Source of the DNA: Thermodesulfobacteriota bacterium
GTDB taxonomy: Bacteria; Desulfobacterota; DSM-4660; Desulfatiglandales; Desulfatiglandaceae
Assembly: GCA_028278625.1 (NCBI GenBank)
Contig: JANQDY010000095.1
Coordinates: 1-46,734 of the forward strand
Reading direction: 5' to 3'
DNA length: 46,734 nucleotides
Position 1 is the stretch's first letter. Every line of letters begins with the position of its first letter. The notes under the pieces are model-generated. The model was not told where the DNA came from. It ran no database searches and saw only the letters and a program-made list of their open reading frames with translations. The position numbers and the translations under genes are program-made. Below are positions 32,327-42,700 of the stretch, one piece after another.

Positions 32327-33483
32327 TCGAGATGAAAGGGATCAAGGATATGCATCGGCATCTGTTGAAATGGAGCGCAATCCTCATGCTCAGTCTGCTC
32401 TTGGGCGTAAATGATTCCCACGGGCGGACAGACCGCGGGCATTTGGAGGATGCCGCGATTTTAACGGCGGCGATGGGGGAGGGGACTCTTTTGTCAGGCC
32501 GAAACCGGGTGCCGCAGATGGATCCCCCTGTCCATGGAGGAGCGCTGTCCGTCCTTTTCGGAAATGACTATTTTGCCGGCAATGACAACCGATACACCAG
32601 CGGGCTGGGTTTGTTATGGACCTCACCGGACCTAAATGCCTTTAGCCCGAACCATTTCTGCGGAAAGATCGGAAATCTTCTTTCCTTTATTCCAACAGTC
32701 GGAACGTCCGATTACAGGACATACCTGCAATCCTCCCTGGGGATGGAAATATACACGGCCAAAGATATCACCGTGGCGGACCCCCCGCCGGAGGACCATC
32801 CCTACGCGGGCATTCTCTATTGGGACAATTCAATGGTATCCATCGGGAGCCGTTCGAGCCATCAGTTCAGCCTTCGGCTGGGACTGGTAGGCCCGGCAAC
32901 CGGCGCCGAGTACATTCAGACCCGTTTTCACGAAATCATCGACTCCCCGGCGCCCCGGGGGTGGGACACACAGCTTGGAAACGAACCCATTGTCAACCTT
33001 TTCTACCAATATGGGCGCCGACTGATGCGAAAGGACCTTTCGGATGACTTCGCCATGGACCTGACGGCAGGTACGGGCGGGGGAATCGGCAACTACTACG
33101 TTGGGGGCAATATGGGTTTGACGGCGAGGATCGGCCGCAACCTCCCCGATACCTACGGATCCATGCCGATTATTGGAGAGACGGCGCCCATTGCCGGGCT
33201 GTCTCCCGCCGGAAACAGGATGGTTTGCTATCTCTTTGTGGAGCCGCAGTTTATCGGCGCCTTAAGATGGCTCCCCACGGATGGAAATACCTTTTCGGAC
33301 AGCCGGAGCGGCGAGAGGGACCGCTGGTTCGCCAATCTGTCCATGGGTTTCATGGTGGGCTACGGCAAAGTGGCCCTTTCCTTCACATATCACAATATTG
33401 TGGGGACAACCTGCTTTAACAGCGCCCTTTCCGGCAATGAGGACAGCTACGGCACCGTTATTCTGACGGTCTTTTTGGGTTAG
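32323..33483 (+). CDS. lpxR: LpxR-type lipid A 3'-O-deacylase (DUF2219), outer membrane
   Basis: This protein of 386 residues has a signal peptide (LLKWSAILMLSLLLGVNDSHG) and the LpxR signatures. Near residues 79-95 stands FGNDYFAGNDNRYTSGL with Asn81-Asp82, and further on EDHPYAGILYWDNSM. It ends as a beta-strand (YGTVILTVFLG), as expected for a barrel. LpxR removes the 3'-acyloxyacyl chain of lipid A in the outer leaflet. The start ATG at 32323 is chosen from the four-base overlap with the upstream gene; ATG 32332 or 32350 would also leave a signal peptide. Control by sigma54 suggests inducible outer-membrane remodelling, which is inference. Confidence 0.78.
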   Translation: MIEMKGIKDMHRHLLKWSAILMLSLLLGVNDSHGRTDRGHLEDAAILTAAMGEGTLLSGRNRVPQMDPPVHGGALSVLFGNDYFAGNDNRYTSGLGLLWTSPDLNAFSPNHFCGKIGNLLSFIPTVGTSDYRTYLQSSLGMEIYTAKDITVADPPPEDHPYAGILYWDNSMVSIGSRSSHQFSLRLGLVGPATGAEYIQTRFHEIIDSPAPRGWDTQLGNEPIVNLFYQYGRRLMRKDLSDDFAMDLTAGTGGGIGNYYVGGNMGLTARIGRNLPDTYGSMPIIGETAPIAGLSPAGNRMVCYLFVEPQFIGALRWLPTDGNTFSDSRSGERDRWFANLSMGFMVGYGKVALSFTYHNIVGTTCFNSALSGNEDSYGTVILTVFLG

Positions 33484-33573
33484 GGGGTGCAAAGCAATAG
33501 GACATGAGTATTCGCGCACGAATTTTGGTCGGCCCGATTGCGCGAAACCGCAAGCGTGGCAGGACCGTGGTTG

Positions 33574-33634
33574 CCATATCCGGAAGACCGCATGGAACAT
33601 CTCCATATACGGATACTCAAGTTATCGTATTTGG
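33574..33634. promoter_or_regulatory. Three-site enhancer array (CC-N6-GG palindromes), downstream copy
   Basis: CCATATCCGG (33574-33583), CCATATACGG (33603-33612) and a weaker TCGTATTTGG (33625-33634) have centres 29 and 22 bases apart. The nearest centre is 62 bases from the -24 GG of the promoter at 33690, the same as in the array at 31813-31872. The rest of 33484-33799 holds no gene. Confidence 0.72.
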
Positions 33635-33689
33635 AAATCCGAATTCCGATAAATATGCTATCTATATGATATATAACGACAAAAATGAT

Positions 33690-33705
33690 TGGCACGATTT
33701 AAGCA
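33690..33705 (+). promoter_or_regulatory. Sigma54 (-24/-12) promoter
   Basis: TGGCACG-ATTT-AAGCA has GG and GC at consensus spacing and closely resembles the promoter at 31928. It lies about 95 bases before the transporter start at 33800, downstream of the second enhancer array. Confidence 0.82.
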
Positions 33706-33799
33706 AAGAACTACCCCCAAAGAGAAGCAGAATGGCGCAATTGTTTTCGCCGAGGCCCTAAAACCAAGACGATCCACATGCACGTTTGGAGAAAAGCAA

Positions 33800-36463
33800 A
33801 TGAAAAACCTGAAAAACAGCATCGTTGATTTTTCCATCAACCATTACAAACTGGCAACCCTTTTCATGGTCCTGCTGACCGTTTTGGCGGGCGCGTTCTT
33901 TCCGTGGGCGGTAATCGACACCGATCCGGAGAACATGCTCCCCATGGATGAACCGCACCGGGTGTTCCACAATCAGGCCAAGAAGACGTTTTCCTTAAGT
34001 GAAATCGTGGTGGTGGGCATCATCAACGAACATGATCCGGACGGTGTCTACAATCCCAAAACCCTTTCCAGGATATATGAACTGACGCAGTTCGCCAAGA
34101 CGCTTCGGTGGCCCGATGAAAAGAACCCCGAGGGTTTCACGGGGGTCATCGAGGCGGACATGACGGCGCCGTCTCTAACGGATCACATGAGCCAGGGAGG
34201 CCCCGGCGTGATCCGGTTCGAATGGCTCATGAGCAAACCACCGAAGACCAGGGCAGAGGCCCTGGCCATACGGGACAAGGCCTTTAGCAATCCTCTGCTC
34301 AAAGGGCGCATGTTCTCAAAAGACGGCAAGGCCATGTGCATCTATCTCCCCCTCACCGACAAACACCTGAGTTACAGGATCTACAACGAACTGCGGCAAA
34401 AGGTCGCGGAACTGGGGGGCGAGGAAGCGTATCACATCGCCGGTCTGCCGGTGGCGGAGGTGGCCATCGGTGTGGAGATGTTCTCCCAGATGTCGGTGGG
34501 AAGCCCCTTGGCCATGGTAGTCATCTTTGTCCTTCTGTGGCTGTTTTTCAGAAAACTGCGCATGATTATCCTCCCCATGATCATTGCCATGTTTTCGGTG
34601 ATCACCACCATGGGGCTTTTGATCGCTTCCGGTTGCGAGGTGCACATTTTAAGCTCCATGATACCGATCTTCCTCATGTGTATCGCCATCGTGGATTCCA
34701 TCCATGTGTTGTCAGAGTTCTTTGATGTCTACACCGCCCAAAAGGGCCGCAAAGAGACCATTCGGGAAGTGATGCACACCCTCTTTGCGCCGATTCTATA
34801 TACATCACTCACCACGGCTGCCGGTTTCTTTTCCCTCACCTTTACATCCATTCCGCCGGCCAGGATCTTCGGAGCGTTTTTGAGCATCGGCGTCATGATC
34901 GCATGGCTCTATACGGTCATATTCGTCCCCGCCTATATCATGATGATTCCGGAGAGAAAGCTAAGAAACTTCGGAATGTCCGCCGGGGGAGAAGTAAAGG
35001 AAACCTGGCTCACGAAAATACTGAACGCCACCGGAGGTCTCACCTACCGCCGCGCAAAGCCCATCCTGTTGCTGGTGTTGCTTTTAATGGGTGTTGCCGT
35101 CTGGGGCATTACCCAAATCCGGGTCAACGACAATTACGCCAAGCGGTTTACGGGAAGCCACCCCATCCGTCAAGCGGATGTGGCCTTCAACAAACACCTG
35201 GACGGAACCTATGCCGCCTATCTGGTACTGGAAGGGGAAAGGCCACAAGGTACAACGGCTCGTGACATCGAAACATTAGGAGAACGGTTGACGTCATTTG
35301 CCCTTGAAATCAAGGAGGACTTCACCCGTGCGCCGGATCTTGCCGAAAGCATCCGGAATGATTTAGAGCGGTTGAACGAAGTCGGCATGTCCTATGAGGA
35401 ATATCTGGACGCTCTCATAAGGCATTTGGACGCACTGGCCGAAACGGCACCGGACGACGACTATGATGCCCTTCAGGAACTTCGCGCCTTTGTCGGTGTT
35501 GAAAAAGAGAGTCTCAAGGTGTTTAAACGACCGGAAGTGCTGGCGTTCATGGCGGACCTTCAAAAACACCTGCAAGATTCCGGGCTGGTGGGAAAAACCA
35601 CTTCCATCGCGGATGTGGTCTGCAAGGTCAACCAGGAACTCATTGACGGGAAGCCCGAAAACTATCGCATACCCGATCATATGAAAGGTGTCGCGGAGTG
35701 CTTTCTCCAATTCCAGCAGGGACACCGGCCCCAGGATCTGTGGCATATGACGACACCGGACTACCGCCAGGCCAATATCTGGGTGCAGATGAGCACCGGC
35801 AACAGCATCGACATGAGAGCGGTGGTGAACGAAGTGGATGCCTACATGCAATCCCATGAACCGCCCGTCGAACTGATCTATCGCTGGGCGGGACTCCACT
35901 ATATCAACCACGTGATGGAGGACATCCTCATCTCCGGCATGCTCAAGTCCCTTCTGGGCAGCTTCCTCATCGTCTTCATCATGATGGCCGTTCTGTTCAG
36001 ATCCGCGCTGTGGGGGCTTCTGTGCATGGTGCCGCTCACCATTACCATTGTGGCCATTTACGGCCTCGTGGGCCTCACCGGAAAGGATTACGAACTGCCC
36101 ATTGCGGTGCTGGGGGTTCTGGCGCTGGGCATGGCCGTTGATTTCGCCATCCATTTCCTCCAGCGTTCACGGATCAAATACGGGGAAACAGGAAGCTGGA
36201 AAGGGGCCGTCTTCCCCATGTTCGGAGAACCGGCCCGTGCCATCAGCCGGAACGTGATGGTCATTGCCATCGGGTTTCTGCCGCTCATGGTGGCGCCCTT
36301 GATCCCCTACAAAACCATGGGCGTCATGCTCTTTACCATCATGAGCCTTTCGGGCGTTATCACCCTGCTGGTCCTGCCGTCCATACTGACCGTGTTCGAA
36401 AAAAGGTTCTTCAAGAAATACAACCGTCAAAACATAGGTTCAGATGAATCGCAAACTTCATAA
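33800..36463 (+). CDS. RND superfamily (MMPL-type) exporter
   Basis: This inner-membrane transporter of 887 residues has the duplicated RND layout. TM1 is near 17-40 (LATLFMVLLTVLAGAFFPWAV), followed by a periplasmic loop with DTDPENMLPMDEP. A cluster of five to six membrane segments covers about 230-375, with DSIHVLSEFF. A second TM at about 453-472 precedes a second loop, and another cluster includes LGVLALGMAVDFAIHFLQRSR. It is a single long protein like hydrophobe and lipid exporters, without the tripartite-specific sequence of HAE1 pumps. ATG at 33800 follows GGAGAAAA; the longer frame would extend back over the promoter. It heads an operon with a LolA-like protein and outer-membrane proteins. 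Confidence 0.88.
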   Translation: MKNLKNSIVDFSINHYKLATLFMVLLTVLAGAFFPWAVIDTDPENMLPMDEPHRVFHNQAKKTFSLSEIVVVGIINEHDPDGVYNPKTLSRIYELTQFAKTLRWPDEKNPEGFTGVIEADMTAPSLTDHMSQGGPGVIRFEWLMSKPPKTRAEALAIRDKAFSNPLLKGRMFSKDGKAMCIYLPLTDKHLSYRIYNELRQKVAELGGEEAYHIAGLPVAEVAIGVEMFSQMSVGSPLAMVVIFVLLWLFFRKLRMIILPMIIAMFSVITTMGLLIASGCEVHILSSMIPIFLMCIAIVDSIHVLSEFFDVYTAQKGRKETIREVMHTLFAPILYTSLTTAAGFFSLTFTSIPPARIFGAFLSIGVMIAWLYTVIFVPAYIMMIPERKLRNFGMSAGGEVKETWLTKILNATGGLTYRRAKPILLLVLLLMGVAVWGITQIRVNDNYAKRFTGSHPIRQADVAFNKHLDGTYAAYLVLEGERPQGTTARDIETLGERLTSFALEIKEDFTRAPDLAESIRNDLERLNEVGMSYEEYLDALIRHLDALAETAPDDDYDALQELRAFVGVEKESLKVFKRPEVLAFMADLQKHLQDSGLVGKTTSIADVVCKVNQELIDGKPENYRIPDHMKGVAECFLQFQQGHRPQDLWHMTTPDYRQANIWVQMSTGNSIDMRAVVNEVDAYMQSHEPPVELIYRWAGLHYINHVMEDILISGMLKSLLGSFLIVFIMMAVLFRSALWGLLCMVPLTITIVAIYGLVGLTGKDYELPIAVLGVLALGMAVDFAIHFLQRSRIKYGETGSWKGAVFPMFGEPARAISRNVMVIAIGFLPLMVAPLIPYKTMGVMLFTIMSLSGVITLLVLPSILTVFEKRFFKKYNRQNIGSDESQTS

Positions 36464-36490
36464 AACAAACCAGTGAAAGTGAGGGAAAAA

Positions 36491-37333
36491 ATGAAAAGAA
36501 TCAATAGCCTTTTATTCATGACGGCGGTCCTGTTGCTTGCCCTGGCCCCTTTGGCTTTGGCGGATGAAAACACTGAATCCCTTAACGCCGATGAGATCGT
36601 TCGAAAAGCCAACCATGCGGCCCTTTATATGGGCCTGGACAGCAAGGGCAAGGTGAAAATGGTGATTCAGGACAAACAGGGACGAAAACGGGAAAGAGAG
36701 CTGAACATGCTTCGAAAAGACGTGGGGGACGGGGACGGAGACCAGAAATATTTCGTCTACTTCCAGGCGCCGGCGGACGTTCGAAAGATGATTTTCATGG
36801 TGCACAAGCATGCGGAACCGGGCAAAGAAGATGATCGCTGGCTCTACATGCCCAGCCTGGATCTGGTGAAACGGATTGCGGGGGGGGACAAACGCACCAG
36901 CTTTGCGGGTTCCGATTTTCTGTATGAGGACATATCCGGCCGCAATGCGCAGGCGGACGTCCATGAACTGATTGAGACAACGGACCGGTATTATGTGGTC
37001 AGGAACACGCCCAAAAACCCCGATGACGTGGAATTCGGACACTACGATGCCTATGTGGACAAGACCACTTTCCTTCCCATGAAAATGGAATACTTCAGGA
37101 AGGACGGCCGCCCCTATCGCGTCATCAAAAGCACCAAAGTCAAAGCGATCGAAGCAGAGGAAGACGGAAAAAAAGTGGTCTACCCGACGGTTACCGAGTC
37201 CGTTGCCGAGGATATGGAAAGCGGTTCCAAAACCGTCATGACCTTCTCCAAGATCCGGTACAACATCGGCATAAAGGACGCCTTCTTCTCCGAACGCTAT
37301 CTGCGAAGACCGCCCAGAGCGGCCATGCGATAA
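36491..37333 (+). CDS. LolA-like outer-membrane lipoprotein-sorting domain protein
   Basis: This exported protein of 280 residues has a signal peptide (RINSLLFMTAVLLLALAPLALA). The LolA-like fold region follows: NADEIVRKANHAALYMG, then ELNMLRKD, DRWLYMPSLDLVKRIAGGDKR, SFAGSDFLYEDISGR and KMEYFRKDGRPYRVI. Proteins of this type are regularly encoded beside MMPL-type RND exporters and are thought to shuttle a hydrophobic cargo across the periplasm. ATG at 36491 follows GAGGG. It begins 27 bases after the transporter stop. Confidence 0.85.
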   Translation: MKRINSLLFMTAVLLLALAPLALADENTESLNADEIVRKANHAALYMGLDSKGKVKMVIQDKQGRKRERELNMLRKDVGDGDGDQKYFVYFQAPADVRKMIFMVHKHAEPGKEDDRWLYMPSLDLVKRIAGGDKRTSFAGSDFLYEDISGRNAQADVHELIETTDRYYVVRNTPKNPDDVEFGHYDAYVDKTTFLPMKMEYFRKDGRPYRVIKSTKVKAIEAEEDGKKVVYPTVTESVAEDMESGSKTVMTFSKIRYNIGIKDAFFSERYLRRPPRAAMR

Positions 37334-37337
37334 GAAC

Positions 37338-38624
37338 ATGAAGATTTTTCAAAGACTTTTCCTGGCTGTTTTAATGTGGGTTTTGATGCCGTTTCCATTG
37401 TCTAACGCCGGGGACGGAGAGGAAGGAGGGGCTTTTTGGGACCATTTCGCACCCGTTGAATTCAACGGCTTTCTTGAACTGCGAGGGGGCATGCGCACCC
37501 AATACGACGCTTATGAAAAGGATATTTCCGTAATGGAGGCCCGGGCCCAGGTGGAGCTCTTCACCTACACCGATTGGGCGGAGTTCAAGTACAAGGGGGA
37601 CGGCTGGGCCGACGGGGTCCTTGAACGGTTCGAGTACGATACCCGGGAAGCCTTTGTTTTTTCAAGGCCCAACGATTTTCTGGACGTGAAAATCGGCCGT
37701 CAAATCCTCACCTGGGGAACGGGGGACCTGGTCTTTCTAAACGATCTGTTCCCCAAGGACTGGCAGTCTTTCTTTATCGGTCGGGACGCCGAATATTTGA
37801 AGGCCCCTTCGGACGCGGCCAAATTCAGTCTTTTTTCGGAAAAGATCGCCTGCATGGACCTGGTGTACACCCCCAAGTTCGACCCGGACCGCTTCGTGAA
37901 CGGCGAATATCTCTCCTATTGGAGCGGCGCCTTGAACCGGATCGTGGGCCGGGATGCCATCGTGGTCACGGATACGCCGGACGAATGGTTCAAGGACGAT
38001 GAAATCGCCGTTCGCATATACCGAAACATGAACGGGTTTGAATATGCCCTCTACGGCTATTGGGGATTCTGGAAAAACCCCGCCGGACAGACCCCCGAGG
38101 GCTTAGCACTTTTTCCGGGGCTCAACGTTTACGGCGCCAGCGTCCGGGGCAATGTGGGGCCGGGAATCGGAAATATCGAAGTGGCCTACTATGATTCCAC
38201 GGATGACGCGGACGGCGACGATCCGCTCATCCGAAATTCCGAAATCCGGTATCTTGCGGGGTATGCCCAGGAGATCGGAAGGGATTTCAACGCATCTTTG
38301 CAATACTATGTGGAACAGATGCTCGATTACGACGATTACAAAAAGGGCGTCCAGGGAAGTACCGCCAAGGATCATATACGGCATGTCATCACGCTGCAAC
38401 TGACAAAACTGCTGATGAACCAGAACCTGGAAATGACACTAAATGCCTACTACTCGCCCAGCGACCAGGATGCCTACCTGATGCCCAGGATCCATTACAA
38501 ATACACGGACCAGATCGGAATGGAGATCGGGGGAAATTTCTTTTTCGGCAGCGACGAACATACTTTTTTTTCCCAGTTCCAAAACAACAGCAATGTATAC
38601 GCGGCCATCCGGTACAGTTTTTAG
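37338..38624 (+). CDS. Outer-membrane beta-barrel protein (DUF1302-like)
   Basis: This protein of 428 residues has a signal peptide (LFLAVLMWVLMPFPLSNAG) and alternating aromatic strands throughout. It ends in the outer-membrane signature Y-A-A-I-R-Y-S-F with C-terminal Phe. The stretch EFNGFLELRGGMRTQ, followed by VKIGRQILTWGTGD, is typical of the barrels encoded with RND/LolA-like pairs (DUF1302-type). It probably provides the outer-membrane step of the export route. It starts five bases after the LolA-like stop, and its end overlaps the next gene. Confidence 0.8.
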   Translation: MKIFQRLFLAVLMWVLMPFPLSNAGDGEEGGAFWDHFAPVEFNGFLELRGGMRTQYDAYEKDISVMEARAQVELFTYTDWAEFKYKGDGWADGVLERFEYDTREAFVFSRPNDFLDVKIGRQILTWGTGDLVFLNDLFPKDWQSFFIGRDAEYLKAPSDAAKFSLFSEKIACMDLVYTPKFDPDRFVNGEYLSYWSGALNRIVGRDAIVVTDTPDEWFKDDEIAVRIYRNMNGFEYALYGYWGFWKNPAGQTPEGLALFPGLNVYGASVRGNVGPGIGNIEVAYYDSTDDADGDDPLIRNSEIRYLAGYAQEIGRDFNASLQYYVEQMLDYDDYKKGVQGSTAKDHIRHVITLQLTKLLMNQNLEMTLNAYYSPSDQDAYLMPRIHYKYTDQIGMEIGGNFFFGSDEHTFFSQFQNNSNVYAAIRYSF

Positions 38625-39618
38625 TAAACCTGTCAAAAAAACCCTGTGGAGCATGATATTCATTCTTATGGGAAGCTTTTTCACCAGTTCAGACGTCGCG
38701 GGGCAGGAACTTTTCGCTCTCGGAGGTTTGGTGAGTTCATCGGGGAACAATGCCATAGACTGGCAAATCTCCTATGAAGAAAGCATTTCCGAGCATTTTG
38801 CCTACAGCGTTTCGTGGCTCAACGAAGGGCATTTGACCCATCATCACCGCGACGGCCCCATATGTCAACTCTGGGGACGGACAAGCCTGCTGGATGATAG
38901 CCTGACACTTTCCGCGGGCGTGGGACCGTATCTTTTTTTCGATACCCAAAAAAGCGCGGGCACTCAATACAAAGGCATCCATCGAAGTTGGGGGGGCATT
39001 GGGAGTCTGGCAGGCACTTGGCGCATTGAAGGTGGATGGCTGGTTCAATTGCGCGGCAATTACGTACTCGCCGAAAGCAATATCAATACGGCCTCGATCC
39101 TGTTTGGAATTGGATATGAGTTCCAGACATCGGCGCCAAGGCGTTCAAATAACAGCGCGATAGCGGATTCGATCGATGACGTCTATCAGGAAATCGCGAT
39201 CTTGTTGGGCGGCACGACGATCAATGCCAGCAAGGAATCACAAACGTCCATGGCGGCAAGTTTTGATTACCGGCGCGGAATTTTCTCTTTTCTCGATTGG
39301 ACGGTGGGTTGGCTCCACGAAGGCGACATGGAATTCCTCCGCCGGAGCGGCCTGACGACCCAATTGTGGCCCACAAAATCGCTTCTTAACGGCCGCCTAA
39401 GGATAGGCTTGGGACTGGGCGCTTATGTGCCCATAAATTCCAGATGCCTATCCGAAACCGGTGAAGAGGAATACGAAAGGCTATTGGGCCTTATAACCCC
39501 AACAATCAGCTATCGATTCACGGGAGACTGGGTCGCCCGGTTCTCGTGGAATCGCACGGTTTCAAGCTGCAATCGCGACTCGGACGTTCTTCTAGGGGGA
39601 ATCGGATACCGGTTTTAA
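38593..39618 (+). CDS. Predicted outer-membrane beta-barrel with internal duplication
   Basis: This protein of 341 residues has a signal-like segment (KKTLWSMIFILMGSFFTSSD) and ends in GGIGYRF, a C-terminal aromatic strand. It contains two related halves. The first reads SVSWLNEGHLTHHHRDG, then LWG and AGVGPYLFFDT; the second reads TVGWLHEGDMEFLRRSG, then LWP and GLGLGAYVPI. The conserved His-rich loop of the first half is lost in the second. The family is not recognised; a lipid A-modifying or transport barrel is possible. The start overlaps the previous gene by 32 bases and lacks a clear ribosome site, so ATG at 38653 is an alternative. Confidence 0.68.
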   Translation: MYTRPSGTVFSKPVKKTLWSMIFILMGSFFTSSDVAGQELFALGGLVSSSGNNAIDWQISYEESISEHFAYSVSWLNEGHLTHHHRDGPICQLWGRTSLLDDSLTLSAGVGPYLFFDTQKSAGTQYKGIHRSWGGIGSLAGTWRIEGGWLVQLRGNYVLAESNINTASILFGIGYEFQTSAPRRSNNSAIADSIDDVYQEIAILLGGTTINASKESQTSMAASFDYRRGIFSFLDWTVGWLHEGDMEFLRRSGLTTQLWPTKSLLNGRLRIGLGLGAYVPINSRCLSETGEEEYERLLGLITPTISYRFTGDWVARFSWNRTVSSCNRDSDVLLGGIGYRF

Positions 39619-39703
39619 TGCAGCTTTTAATGCAACGGAATGGGTCTGTATCCGGCCCCGAAGAGGCCGTTGCCGCCAAGACAAATGAAGAGGAGACGAC
39701 ACC

Positions 39704-42700
39704 ATGCTCAGTCTGGGATTGGATATCGGATATTCATCCATCAAATTAGCGTTGATCGACAGGGAAAACAGGATCCTTTATCACGCCTATAAATTGCACA
39801 GGGGCAACATCAGGGAGACCCTGGACGCCGCCATCAAAGATCTTTTGAGACACCCTGAAGCCGGAAAGATACGGCGGGGGGCCGTCACCGGCAGCGGCGG
39901 AAGAGGCCTCTCCAAAAAATGCGATATCACGTTTGTGAACGAGGCCACGGCCGTTGTGGAAGGCGCTATTGCTCTGAACAACACCTGCAAATCCATTATC
40001 GAAATCGGAGGGCAGAGCGCAAAATATATTACCGGATTCAGTACGGGAGATCCATCCGGCATCAGAGTTTCCATGAACGCCAACTGTTCGGCCGGCACCG
40101 GATCATTTTTGGAAGAACAGGTTTCCCGATTGAAACTGAAGCTTGAAGACTACGCATCCCATGCAGAGAAAGCCGCCACCATCCCCCGAATCGCCGGCAG
40201 ATGCAGCGTATTTGCCAAAACGGACATCACCCATCACCAGCAGGAAGGGGTTCCGGTGGAGGATATTCTGCGGGGACTGGCCCATGCCATGGTCAGAAAC
40301 TACCGGGGGTCGGTCATGCGAAAACTCCCCCTCACAAAGCCCATTCTCTTTGTGGGCGGGGTGGCCCATAATGGGGCCATTGTCAACACCTTTAAAGAAC
40401 TCCTCGATCTTAAGGAAGACGAATTCATCAGGCCTCTTCATTTTGCCGTTATGGGCGCCCTGGGGGCCGCGGTCATGGCCAATATGGAAGACTGTCCGCT
40501 GAATACGGACCTATTGCTGAAGGCACTGGAACAACGTGATGGCTTGTTCCGGGAGCCCCCCCCAAAGGTTTTGTTGCCGAACCTTTTGCCCTTTGGCGAC
40601 GATGACGCTTCGGGCAAGCATGATTTTTCGCCCGTCGGTTCCGGACCTGACCGCCGCCAATGCTGGTTGGGGATTGATGTGGGGTCCACCAGCACCAATC
40701 TGGTTTTAACGGATGAAAACAATCGCATGGTTTCGTTCCAATACCTGAGAACCCTGGGCAATCCCCTCGCGGCGGTGCAAAGAGGCCTCACGGCCATCCA
40801 AGAAGAATTCGGGAACGGGATTATGATTGCCGGTGTGGGCACCACCGGCTCCGGGAGGCTGATGATCGGAAAGATGGTGGGTGCCGACGTCATCAAGGAT
40901 GAAATCACCTGCCAGGCCAGGGCCGCGGTTCACATCGACCCCGCCGTGGATACCATATTTGAAATCGGGGGCCAGGATTCAAAATACATCGGTCTTAAAG
41001 ACGGAGTTGTAACGGATTTTCAAATGAACAAAATCTGTGCCGCCGGAACCGGCTCCTTCATCGAAGAACAGGCCGTTAAGTTTGGCCTTCCCATTCAGGA
41101 TCTAGGCAAAATGGCCCTTAAGGGGACCCACCCCATTTCATTGGGAGAACGGTGTACGGTCTTCATGGAAACGAGCATCGCGGCCCATCTGGCAAGGGGC
41201 GCCCATATGGAGGAGATCGCCTCCGGGCTCTGCTATTCCATTGTGAAGAACTATCTCAACCGGGTCGTGGGCCAGAAGAGAATCGGGGAGAAGATATTCC
41301 TGCAGGGGGGCATCGCCTATCATCAGGGTGTTGTAAACGCCTTCAGGGCGCTCACTAAAAAGACCATTGTCGTGCCGCCCTTTTTCAGCGTTACCGGGGC
41401 CTACGGGGTTGCCATGCTGGCACGGGAAGAGATGGGTTGCGGTAAAACCCGCTTCAAGGGGTTTGATATGGAAGTGAAGGCTCCCCCTCATGATGAAGAT
41501 AAGGGTGGCCGAGAAAACAGGGAGAGCGCTCAAGTCTTTGATAAAGCGATTTCGGATCTCATCTTCGCCGGATACAAGGACGTCCCCGAGCCCGAAAAAA
41601 AGACCGTGGGCATTCCGAGAGCCCTTTTCACCTTCGGCATGTTCCCCATGTTCAATGCCTTTTTCAGGGAGTTGGGGTTCAATGTCCTGTTGTCCGACCC
41701 CACCCATGAAAAGACCATTCAGTGGGCCCAGGAATACGCGCTGGATGAAACCTGCTACCCCGTCAAATTGATCAACGGTCATGTGGCGGAACTGGTTCGA
41801 AAAAAGGTCGATTATATCTTTTTTCCGGATCTTTTCACGGTGGAGCATCCGGGATCCTACACAAGGCAGAATTATGGATGCGCCTATATGCAGTTGGCCT
41901 TCAAAATCGTCAATCAGGCCATGGAATTAGGAACAAAAGGGATAACGCTTCTGGCCCCCACCATCGCCTTCGGATTCGGCAGGGAATTTATGATGAAGAG
42001 CTTCATGGGGCTGGGAGGGCAGCTTGGGAAAACCCCCGAGCAAACAGGCATGGCCCTTCAAAAGGGGATGCAGTCTTTTCATGCCTATGAAAAAAGAGTC
42101 GGGGAAACGGGAAGAGAAGTGATCGACGGCATCGGGGCCGAGGAAAAAGTCTTTGTCCTTATTTCCAAAATCTACGGCATCGCGGACGGTGTTCTGAACA
42201 TGAATATACCCGGCAAACTCATGGAAATGGGATACCGGGTATTGCCCTTCTACTATCTGCCGGAAGGCGATATTTCCCCAAGGCACCCCAATATGTACTG
42301 GCCTTTCGGTCAGCATATTCTCAATTCCGCGCTGTTCATAAAAGAGCACCCCAATCTCTACGGAATTCTCCTGACCCATCACGGTTGCGGCCCGGATTCG
42401 GTCCTGAGCCATTTCTTCAGGGAAATCATGGGCGCCAAACCGTACCTGAATATAGAAGTGGATGAGCATTCCTCCCATGTGGGCGTCATCACCCGGGTGG
42501 AAGCGTTTGTGAACAGCCTGTGCAAAACCCGCGTCAAAAAAGCCCATGGCATAACGTCCTATTTAAGAAATATTGTTCAGGAAAAAGTGAACATCGAGAC
42601 ATCCCCGGCCGGACTGGAAGACAAAGCCGTGCTCCTTTTGCCCAACCTCTACCCTTATTCATTTATTTTCGGAAAGATGCTGGCCAACAAGGGCATCGCC

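Noticed and set aside
33504..33761. Plus-strand 85-codon open frame after the LpxR-like gene
   Set aside because: It covers the enhancer array and sigma54 promoter and has no ribosome site; the regulatory reading explains the DNA better.
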